5,123 bases of DNA from Nitrosopumilales archaeon (GTDB lineage Archaea; Thermoproteota; Nitrososphaeria; Nitrososphaerales; Nitrosopumilaceae), in the NCBI GenBank assembly GCA_016838795.1, contig JAEHKQ010000219.1, forward strand, positions 1 through 5,123. Direction: 5' to 3'. This document shows positions 1-5,123 of this stretch, one piece after another. A program made the position numbers and the translations under genes. The notes beneath the pieces are model-generated. The model worked only from the letters and a program-made list of their open reading frames with translations. It made no database searches and was not told where the DNA came from. Position 1 is the first letter of the stretch, and each line of letters starts with the position of its first letter.

Positions 1-1326
1 AGAGATCTTATCTTTATCAATGCCAAGAGATTTTGCAATTAGCTCTATTCCTTCTTCGCGTGGAGTATACTGGGCATGAACCCAGATTACTCTATCATAG
101 TCGCCTACGTTTGATACAGCTTCCTGCAGGGAGACCTGAGTACGATTCTGCTTCTTTCCCATCTCTTCCAGATTCTTTTTGTATTTTTGTATTCCATCAG
201 CAACTATTACGACAAACTTTCCACCGCCACCAAAGTTTGCCATCTGTATCACCGCATAAAGTGCAAGAGCACTACTTTCACCTATGTCGTGACCTTTATC
301 TACAAAAAACTTTAGAAGAAGTTTTGCCTGCTCAAAATCCACTTCATGTTGTCCAGCATATATCTCAGGTTCGTATAACGTTAAGCCATCTGCATTGGCT
401 TTTGTCCTAATTCCTCCAACATCTTGATCACCAGGTGGAAATACTACATGCAGCGACTTTTTTCCATATTTTTCAGACAAGTATCTGCTCAGGCCACCAG
501 ACGTACCGCCAGTACCAAATGTACAGACAATTTCAAAGTCTGCCAGTGAATTTCCTTGTTCATGTAATTGTTGGTCTATCTCAGGTGCGGTAACAGTTCT
601 ATGAACATCAATGTTCAGTTGGTTGTCATACTGTTCTGGGCAGAAACAACCATAGATCTTGGCAAGAAACTTTGCTAAGTTTATGATGTCCTGTGCAGCT
701 AAAAGTGATTCTATCTCAGAGCTTGCTTTATCAAAGATGGCAGGGTCAAACCCAAGCTCAGATAATTGTGAACGAATATTAGCGGCGGTTGCTTTTGCAA
801 CCAAAAGATTTGGACTGTCTTTCATTCCTGGAGCAGGGCAGATGTCCATGTCAAGATCCATGATGCGTATATTCTCGTTTCTCAATTCCTCAAAAACTCC
901 CTCCTGTAGCTTTCTTGAGACAAGCGCAACTACAACTAGTCCGAGTTTAGATAACAATCCAAGTGCTATCCCAAAGTTCCCTGAGGTAGCTTCGATTATT
1001 GTCTGTCCACTCCTAAGCTTCCCTGTAACAATAGCATCATGGATTATGTGGACCGCAGGCCTGACTTTAATCGAGCCTGTTAGCAAGTTAGAATCAAACT
1101 TGCCGAAAACTTTCAGATCTGCATCGGCAAGATTCATCTTGAACACGTTTTTTGCACATTCTTTCAAATCTTCAGTAAGATCAATCAGCGGTGTTGCGTT
1201 GACAATCTTTGCTTCGCCCTGTTTCTCTTCCAGATGAGGAACTTTACTCCATATCTCTTGTTTAAAGTGCTCAAGCAGAGTGTTGTCAATGTTACTTCCT
1301 TTAGTTACTTCCAGAATCTTTCTCCT
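1..1326 (-). CDS. PLP-dependent cysteine synthase-family protein, 3' end outside window, 5' end disrupted
   Basis: The minus-strand frame is open for 442 codons and runs off the left edge. It is a fold-type II PLP enzyme related to cysteine synthase, O-phosphoserine sulfhydrylase and cystathionine beta-synthase. In order I see NATPLIDL (about 1200-1177), the PLP-lysine motif TGSIKVRPA (Lys codon 1066-1068), the substrate loop EATSGNFG (about 993-970), a QYDNQLN...HRTVTAPEI stretch (about 633-570), the phosphate-binding loop GTGGTSGG (516-493) and GESSALALYA (about 282-253). After the catalytic domain come a Lys-rich linker and the start of a further segment, containing VIWVHAQYTP, that continues outside the window. 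The substrate cannot be told from sequence; beta-replacement making cysteine or a related amino acid is the family expectation. The start is a problem: a TAG at 1327-1329 closes the frame, and the first ordinary start codons (TTG 1165-1167, GTG 1144-1146, ATG 1135-1137) lie after the conserved TPLIDL. A lost N-terminus is described separately. The region looks more GC-rich than the haem genes. Confidence 0.85.
1291..1312. repeat. 9-base direct repeat with 4-base spacer (13-base duplication)
   Basis: The plus strand has gttacttcc at 1291-1299, ttta at 1300-1303, and gttacttcc again at 1304-1312. On the coding strand each copy reads GGA AGT AAC (Gly-Ser-Asn), the left copy in the enzyme frame and the right copy in the N-terminal fragment frame. 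The 13-base period shifts the frame by one. This is the junction at which the PLP-enzyme gene appears broken. Confidence 0.85.
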
Positions 1327-1376
1327 CTACATCATCATCTGCTGCAAGCTCATATAAAATATCTGATAGACTCCAT
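1304..1376 (-). pseudogene. Out-of-frame N-terminal fragment of the PLP-enzyme gene
   Basis: In a different minus-strand frame from the enzyme, codons 1372-1304 encode SLSDILYELAADDD followed by VEEKDSGSN and then a TAA at 1303-1301. The peptide looks like a genuine acidic protein N-terminus. The main enzyme frame also reads GSN at 1299-1291, followed by IDNTLLEHF, so the two frames join seamlessly if 13 bases are removed. This fragment has no start codon in its own frame: TGA at 1378-1376 precedes Trp. An ATG at 1376-1374 would be in frame if one C of the plus-strand pair 1373-1374 were absent, giving MSLSDILYEL. I infer that this is the broken 5' end of the downstream gene. The alternative is a coincidental open stretch in a leader region. 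Confidence 0.5.
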
Positions 1377-1390
1377 CATCTCTTTAAATC

Positions 1391-1421
1391 GGATTAACAG
1401 TTCGTATCAAATGTTAATTCC
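1391..1421. promoter_or_regulatory. Imperfect inverted repeat upstream of the PLP-enzyme gene
   Basis: The plus-strand ggattaaca at 1391-1399 pairs with tgttaattcc at 1412-1421, with one bulged base and a 12-base loop. It lies between the stop of the small hypothetical gene and the presumed start of the PLP-enzyme gene. No T-run follows it on the minus strand, so it is not a convincing terminator. It could be an operator or an RNA hairpin. With AT-rich arms, chance is possible. Confidence 0.3.
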
Positions 1422-1434
1422 TAAATTGTGAGAT

Positions 1435-1746
1435 TCAACCATAATCTACGTATCTATCATACCGCTTTTCAACTTCCTTATTGAGACCATTCGTAATTTT
1501 TTCAATCTCATTATTTTTTCTTCTTTGAATGTATTCTGATATCTCTTGAAAACCTTCTTTTCCAGAAAGTGATTCAAAAAGAGGCTCAAGTAATTCCAAA
1601 TATTCAACTACTTTCTTTCTATATTCTTCTCTAGTGGGGTGTTTGGTTCCATTCATCCTGAACCATATTGTCGTCCAGCTTGATCCTACCACGTGTGGTA
1701 ATAAATCTAAAGCACGTTCAATCTCAAAACGCTGATCGTCTCTCAT
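1435..1746 (-). CDS. Small hypothetical protein translationally coupled to hemB
   Basis: This is a 103-residue protein that I do not recognise. It is soluble and highly charged with no membrane segment or signal peptide. It has a short N-terminal part with LLPHVVGSSWTTIWFRMNG (about 15-33), then a largely helical-looking region rich in Glu, Lys and Arg (about 38-100). No Cys and few His are present, so a metal site is unlikely. Its ATG (1746-1744) overlaps the hemB stop TGA (1745-1743) as ATGA, and a Shine-Dalgarno-like AAGGA on the minus strand (1756-1752) sits 5 bases upstream, so the start is well supported. Coupling to hemB suggests co-expression and possibly a role near tetrapyrrole synthesis, but that is inferred from position only. 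Confidence 0.78.
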   Translation of the reverse strand: MRDDQRFEIERALDLLPHVVGSSWTTIWFRMNGTKHPTREEYRKKVVEYLELLEPLFESLSGKEGFQEISEYIQRRKNNEIEKITNGLNKEVEKRYDRYVDYG

Positions 1747-2726
1747 AAATTTCCTTGAAGCATTTTAGCAGCAGATTTTGCAAAATATGTTACTATCATA
1801 TCTGCACCTGCCCTCTTAATTGCATATAGAATCTCTGAAACTATATCTTCTTCCTTGACCCAACCTTGATTCGCGGCTGCTTTCACTAAAGCATATTCCC
1901 CTGAAACACTATATGCAGAAAGTGGGACATTAAATCGTCTTTTTGTTTCAGCAATTACATCAAGATAAGCAAGAGCAGGTTTTATCATTACGATGTCAAC
2001 TCCCTCTTTGATATCTGCTTCAACTTCTCTAATTGCTTCCATTAGATTTGTATAAGGAACTTGGTAGGTTTTTCGGTCTCCAAACTTTGGAGCACAATCC
2101 GCAGCATCACGAAATGGAGCATAAAATGAAGATCGATGTTTTGCTGAGTGAGACATTATTACAACTTCAGAAAATCCTGCATCATCCAATCCTAATCTGA
2201 TAGCTGCTACTTGACCATCCATCATTGCTGAAGGCGATACTACATCAACACCAGCTTTTGCCTGACTAACAGCTATTTTTGTCAGTGTTTCAATGCTAGA
2301 ATCATTGTCAACTTTATTGTCTTTGATTAATCCACAATGTCCTGATGAAGTATATTGACAGAGACATACATCTGCCATGATAACCATTTTTTCGCCATAG
2401 TTTTTTTTAATTTCAGAAATTGCTTTTTGCACAATCCCCTTTTCATCAAAAGCTGCAGAACCCGCATCATCTTTTTTTGACGGTAATCCAAAAACCATCA
2501 CCGCTGGAATATCCAAATCAGAAATTGCTCCAACCTCTCTTACAATTTCATTTAAAGGAAGTCTTTCAATATCTGGCATTGATTCAACTTTTTGTCTTTT
2601 TTCCAAATTCTCTTGTACAAAAATTGGACAAATGAAATCCTTTGGCGAAAGTCTTGTCTCTTGAAGCAATTCTCGTATTTTTTCACTTCTTCGTAGTCGA
2701 CGAAGTCGTCTGGCGGGAAAAGACAT
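1743..2726 (-). CDS. hemB: Porphobilinogen synthase (delta-aminolevulinic acid dehydratase)
   Basis: HemB condenses two molecules of 5-aminolevulinate into porphobilinogen, the pyrrole unit of haem, sirohaem and cobalamin. It is a cytosolic TIM-barrel enzyme, usually octameric. The 327-residue length matches the family (about 320-340). The N-terminus carries the usual Arg-rich arm RRLRRLRRS. Zinc-type cysteines are at Cys121, Cys123 and Cys131 in DVCLCQYTSSGHCG, so this is the zinc form rather than the Asp-rich magnesium form. The two Schiff-base lysines are Lys196 in SHSAKHRSSFYAPFRDAAD and Lys249 in VMIKPALAYLD. The C-terminal AYSVSGEYALVKAA motif (about 271-285) is present. One small difference is Ser129 where many homologues have His in YTSHGHCG. 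The gene lies 39 bases after hemA and has its own likely promoter. It ends in an ATGA overlap with the next small gene. Confidence 0.97.
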   Translation of the reverse strand: MSFPARRLRRLRRSEKIRELLQETRLSPKDFICPIFVQENLEKRQKVESMPDIERLPLNEIVREVGAISDLDIPAVMVFGLPSKKDDAGSAAFDEKGIVQKAISEIKKNYGEKMVIMADVCLCQYTSSGHCGLIKDNKVDNDSSIETLTKIAVSQAKAGVDVVSPSAMMDGQVAAIRLGLDDAGFSEVVIMSHSAKHRSSFYAPFRDAADCAPKFGDRKTYQVPYTNLMEAIREVEADIKEGVDIVMIKPALAYLDVIAETKRRFNVPLSAYSVSGEYALVKAAANQGWVKEEDIVSEILYAIKRAGADMIVTYFAKSAAKMLQGNL

Positions 2727-2747
2727 AGCAAAAATTCTATTTCAGCA

Positions 2748-2755
2748 AATATATT
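2748..2755 (-). promoter_or_regulatory. Likely TATA box for a leaderless hemB transcript
   Basis: The minus strand reads AATATATT in the 39-base gap between hemA and hemB. Its first base is about 30 bases before the hemB ATG (2726-2724). The usual archaeal TATA-to-start spacing would therefore place transcription initiation at or next to the ATG, giving a leaderless mRNA. I see no Shine-Dalgarno sequence directly before this ATG, which fits. In AT-rich DNA such boxes also arise by chance. Confidence 0.5.
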
Positions 2756-2765
2756 CCTAGTCTGA

Positions 2766-4028
2766 TTATTCTTTTTTCTTATAATCAAACAGTTTGCTAG
2801 CTGCTTCGAGAATCTCGTGGTTTCCCTGTTCTGAAGCTCGTCTAAGATTATTCATTGGTTGCGAGAGTATGCTTTCCACGACTGCCTTTGTCAGCTCATC
2901 AATTATCTTGATTTTTTCTTCATCTTGTTCATCTAACATTTGCAATGCTTTTTTCAATTCTTTTTCTCTAAGAGAATTAATGTTTTTGAAAACATCTTTT
3001 ACAATGGGTTCTGCATCTAATCTATTCATTGAGGCTTCTAAAACAGGTAGTTCCTCGTTAATTATATTTTCAACGGTTTTCACTTTAGCCATTCGGCTTC
3101 GCATATTTTTATCAACCATCTCAGCTATCTGATCGAGATTCATGAGTTTTATACCTCCGATGGTGGCAACTCCCTCATCCACAGTTCTAGGATTTGACAA
3201 GTCCAAAATCATCATACCATTTTTATTTTCTTTTATCGCATTCAAAATTCTTTCATGAGTTATGAGAAAATAAGGCGCAGATGTAGCAACAAACATTACA
3301 TCATATTTATGGAAGCTAGACAGAACATCTTCAAATTTTACTGGAGTCCCTCCCATCGTTTCACAAAATGCTTTAGCTCTGTCAATTGTTCTACTGGTAA
3401 CAAGGAAAGAATAACCTCTTCTTCCAAGAGATTTTGCAACCAGTGTAGAAATATCACCAGTGCCAATTAACAAAATGTGTTTTGATTTTAATTCATCAAT
3501 ATTTTCTTCGGCAAGTTTTACTGCCATGGTTCCAACTGAAATGCCTCCTTTACTAATTCCAGTAGTGTTTCTTATTCTAGCCCCAACGTGAATTGCCTTA
3601 TCAAATAGGGTGTTAAGGTACTGTCCTGATGATTTTGTACTTCGTGCTTTTGTAATAGAATCTTTAACCTGTCCTAAAATTTGCTCTTCTCCAATTACCA
3701 TGGAATCTAATCCAGATGTTAATTTCAATAAGTGATGGTAAGCATGGCTGTTCTCACTCACCTCAAGATTTTCTTTAAAGGCATTTTCTTCTAACCCTGC
3801 AAGAGATGCCCATGTTTTTTTAATTTTTTCAATATTGTAATTTTTTCCAGAACCAAACAATTCTACCCTATTACACGTTTGAATTATAACACATTCATCC
3901 AATTCAGAATGTTCTTTAAAATTGGAATACGCACTATCTATATCCCTAAAGGTAAATCTTTCTAGAACATGAATTGGTGAACTATGAAAAGTCACCCTGG
4001 CATTTATAATATTTTGATTCATTTCCAT
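2766..4028 (-). CDS. hemA: Glutamyl-tRNA reductase
   Basis: HemA reduces the glutamate on Glu-tRNA(Glu) with NADPH to glutamate-1-semialdehyde, the first committed step of C5-pathway tetrapyrrole synthesis. At 420 residues it is the usual length. The catalytic domain comes first (about 1-160), with the nucleophile Cys52 in IIQTCNRVELFG and the conserved GLDSMVIGEEQILGQVK (106-122). A Rossmann NADPH domain follows, with LLIGTGDIS (186-194), VATSAP (247-252) and LDLSNPR (275-281). The C-terminal helical dimerisation domain runs from about 300 and ends in a Lys-rich tail. Two starts are possible. The first ATG (4028-4026) overlaps the upstream gene by 10 bases. The second (Met3, 4022-4020) forms an ATGA overlap with its stop and has AGGA at 4033-4030 with a 7-base spacer, so I favour Met3 (418 residues). 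Translation is probably coupled to the precorrin-2 dehydrogenase. Confidence 0.97.
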   Translation of the reverse strand: MEMNQNIINARVTFHSSPIHVLERFTFRDIDSAYSNFKEHSELDECVIIQTCNRVELFGSGKNYNIEKIKKTWASLAGLEENAFKENLEVSENSHAYHHLLKLTSGLDSMVIGEEQILGQVKDSITKARSTKSSGQYLNTLFDKAIHVGARIRNTTGISKGGISVGTMAVKLAEENIDELKSKHILLIGTGDISTLVAKSLGRRGYSFLVTSRTIDRAKAFCETMGGTPVKFEDVLSSFHKYDVMFVATSAPYFLITHERILNAIKENKNGMMILDLSNPRTVDEGVATIGGIKLMNLDQIAEMVDKNMRSRMAKVKTVENIINEELPVLEASMNRLDAEPIVKDVFKNINSLREKELKKALQMLDEQDEEKIKIIDELTKAVVESILSQPMNNLRRASEQGNHEILEAASKLFDYKKKE

Positions 4029-4684
4029 TTCCTAAGTAACAGCATTGCTCTGTTCTGTGCCTTTTGAAATTTATCGTCTTTTATTAACTGTTTAATCTTT
4101 TCATCATTCAAAACGGAGTATAGGAATTTTTTCCTCTCTTTCTGTGTAGAAATTTTTTTCTTTGCCATATTTCGTGCGATCTGCTGAAGTTTAATTTGAT
4201 AGATGTCTTCTTTATTTACAATCTTTTTGAAAATTTTTTCCGCTTTCAGTTTAATTTTTCTAGCCATTGCTGGACTTCTACCACCTGTAGATATAGCAAT
4301 CTGAACGGTATCAGCAATATTGATTACAGACGGATGGGCAAAATCGCTGACATCAGGATCATCTGCAGCATATGCAAGACAGCCCATCTTCTTGGACTGA
4401 TATACAATTTTTCGGTTAAGCTCTCTATTATCAGTCGTTGCCATTACTAAATATGGCTTGTATTTAGAAAGAAAATTAGCATTACTTAATTTGATTTTTT
4501 TAAATTCAATTTTATTTTTTGACACAAATTTTTGAATTTGCATATTTAGTTTATCACTTAAAACAAGAATTTTACAATCCTGAGTTAACAATGAATTAAT
4601 TTTTTTTAATGCTTCTCCACCACCACCAACTACAATTACCAAACCTCCCTTTAGGTCTAGATCAACTATCAACGTTTTAACCAC
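4019..4684 (-). CDS. Precorrin-2 dehydrogenase / sirohydrochlorin ferrochelatase-like (Met8/CysG N-terminal type)
   Basis: The Met8/CysG-N family oxidises precorrin-2 to sirohydrochlorin with NAD+, and some members also insert iron to make sirohaem. The protein has an N-terminal NAD-binding domain with LVIVVGGGGEALKK (15-28) and ATTDNRELNRK (82-92). The ADDPDVSDFAHPSVI segment (107-121) contains Asp108, which aligns with the family's catalytic Asp. IAISTGGRSPAMARK (129-143) opens the helical dimerisation part, and a very Lys-rich C-terminal tail follows. It lacks the C-terminal uroporphyrinogen methyltransferase domain of full-length CysG, so SUMT must be a separate gene. The glycine loop has Glu24-Ala25 where Val-Ala is typical. 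The start used here is GTG (4684-4682). A TTG at 4672-4670 (Leu5) is an alternative that fits the family N-terminus (MIVDLDLKGG) and the TATA position better. Whether it has ferrochelatase activity cannot be judged. It overlaps hemA. Confidence 0.9.
   Translation of the reverse strand: MVKTLIVDLDLKGGLVIVVGGGGEALKKINSLLTQDCKILVLSDKLNMQIQKFVSKNKIEFKKIKLSNANFLSKYKPYLVMATTDNRELNRKIVYQSKKMGCLAYAADDPDVSDFAHPSVINIADTVQIAISTGGRSPAMARKIKLKAEKIFKKIVNKEDIYQIKLQQIARNMAKKKISTQKERKKFLYSVLNDEKIKQLIKDDKFQKAQNRAMLLLRKWK
4030..4033 (-). promoter_or_regulatory. Ribosome binding site deciding the hemA start
   Basis: AGGA on the minus strand, inside the last codons of the precorrin-2 dehydrogenase gene. It is 7 bases from the second hemA ATG (4022-4020) but only 1 base from the first (4028-4026). 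The spacing supports translation from Met3. Confidence 0.5.
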
Positions 4685-4695
4685 TTGAATTTTCT

Positions 4696-4703
4696 ATTTA
4701 TAA
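4696..4703 (-). promoter_or_regulatory. Likely TATA box upstream of the precorrin-2 dehydrogenase gene
   Basis: The 40-base gap between the membrane-protein gene and the dehydrogenase gene contains TTATAAATA on the minus strand (4704-4696). Placing this box at the usual -30 to -23 puts initiation near 4673. That is just before the TTG at 4672-4670 and downstream of the GTG at 4684. If used, it would give a leaderless transcript starting at TTG. Read-through from the upstream gene is also possible because no strong terminator is visible. Confidence 0.5.
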
Positions 4704-4724
4704 TTAAAGAAAATTTGATTTTTT

Positions 4725-5123
4725 TTAAACTACACTCTTAATTTTTCTAGCGGTTCCCTCAACTATTCCAATAGTAATACCAAGCTGATAAACAAAGTAT
4801 AGGAATACTTCAAAGGTGTTAGGAGTATAATCTGTAAATCTGCTAAAAATAGTAATTCCCAAAATTAGAAAACTAAAAAACAATACAAATGATTTACTGA
4901 GTCCACCCATCTGCGTTGAACGAAGAAGCATTAATGAAACAATGGTGACGGAAATTGCTAGGACAGCAAGAAATCCAGTATTTACTCCAAGTACAGTAAA
5001 AACAATTGACGCAACTTCCCCTGATGAAGCAGCCTCAAAGATTTTTGATATTTCAATTTTTTCAGGTGATGCAAAACGCGGTACACTAAGTATTGCATTT
5101 GCTAAAAACAAAAAGAAAAAAGA
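4725..5123 (-). CDS. Small multi-pass membrane protein, 5' end outside window
   Basis: The frame is open from the right edge to a TAA at 4727-4725, giving 132 visible codons. I do not recognise the family. The visible N-terminus, SFFFLFLANAILSV, is strongly hydrophobic and ends at a plausible signal-peptide region (AILSVPRFASP). The true start is therefore probably a few codons outside the window. A TTG at 5111-5109 is an internal start candidate but would cut this hydrophobic segment. A short soluble stretch, SPEKIEISKIFEAASSGEV, precedes three likely membrane helices. Numbered from that TTG, these are at about 40-63, 73-90 and 100-117, followed by a short basic tail (ARKIK). No catalytic motif is seen. 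It lies 40 bases before the tetrapyrrole genes on the same strand, but that alone does not link it to them. Confidence 0.75.
   Translation of the reverse strand, partial: SFFFLFLANAILSVPRFASPEKIEISKIFEAASSGEVASIVFTVLGVNTGFLAVLAISVTIVSLMLLRSTQMGGLSKSFVLFFSFLILGITIFSRFTDYTPNTFEVFLYFVYQLGITIGIVEGTARKIKSVV

Noticed and set aside
33..410. Plus-strand open frame of 125 codons
   Set aside because: It is the antisense shadow of the enzyme's phosphate loop to C-terminal region. Its His/Leu/Gln-rich translation is typical of a shadow.
659..1237. Plus-strand open frame of 192 codons
   Set aside because: It lies entirely opposite the PLP-enzyme frame, whose motifs are clear. The plus-strand translation has no recognisable domain.
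1327..1353. In-frame ATG at 1353-1351 followed by TAG, read as stop-codon readthrough or pyrrolysine
   Set aside because: The peptide before the TAG (MSLQQMMM) is not protein-like, pyrrolysine is not expected here, and the 13-base duplication explains the frame break better.
1234..1431. Plus-strand open frame of 65 codons across the disrupted 5' end
   Set aside because: The translation is low-complexity with no start signals. It is open only because the opposite strand codes for acidic and helical sequence.
2552..2788. Minus-strand 78-codon frame overlapping the hemB N-terminus and hemA C-terminus
   Set aside because: It overlaps two certain genes in another frame and has no protein-like features.
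2794..3132. Plus-strand Ser/Phe-rich frame of 112 codons, signal-peptide-like in places
   Set aside because: It is antisense to the helical C-terminal domain of hemA. Ser/Phe richness is expected from the complement of Lys/Glu codons.
4685..4724. T-rich minus-strand stretch after the membrane-protein stop as a terminator
   Set aside because: The runs are only 3-4 T long with no hairpin. The TATA-like box overlaps the same short gap.

Overview
This is an AT-rich window, clearly more so on its right side, and every convincing gene lies on the minus strand. It therefore reads from right to left. The combination of tetrapyrrole genes, the short overlapping junctions, the archaeal TATA-like boxes close to start codons and the style of the PLP-dependent protein suggest an ammonia-oxidising archaeon of the Nitrososphaerota (Thaumarchaeota), probably Nitrosopumilus-like. 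That assignment is recognition by eye and was not tested by a database search.

Layout in transcription order: (1) 5123-4725, the C-terminal part of a small multi-pass membrane protein whose start lies outside the window. (2) 4684-4019, a stand-alone precorrin-2 dehydrogenase of the Met8/CysG-N type. (3) 4028-2766, glutamyl-tRNA reductase (hemA), overlapping the previous gene. (4) 2726-1743, porphobilinogen synthase (hemB), with its own likely promoter. (5) 1746-1435, a small hypothetical protein coupled to hemB through an ATGA overlap. (6) about 1376-1, a PLP-dependent enzyme of the cysteine synthase family that runs off the left edge.

Genes 2-4 belong to one pathway. HemA reduces Glu-tRNA(Glu) to glutamate-1-semialdehyde, HemB condenses two 5-aminolevulinate molecules to porphobilinogen, and the Met8-like enzyme oxidises precorrin-2 to sirohydrochlorin. 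Sirohydrochlorin is the branch point to sirohaem, archaeal haem and cobalamin. The intermediate enzymes (hemL, hemC, hemD, SUMT) are not in this window.

The most unusual observation is at the 5' end of the PLP-enzyme gene. Its main frame stays open from base 1326 to the left edge, but it has no normal start codon before conserved sequence begins. A 9-base direct repeat with a 4-base spacer sits exactly where two reading frames meet. Removing one 13-base unit joins an acidic N-terminal peptide to the enzyme in frame. The gene therefore looks like a recently disrupted allele or an assembly error. I saw no CRISPR array, RNA gene, insertion sequence or clear novel multi-gene system.
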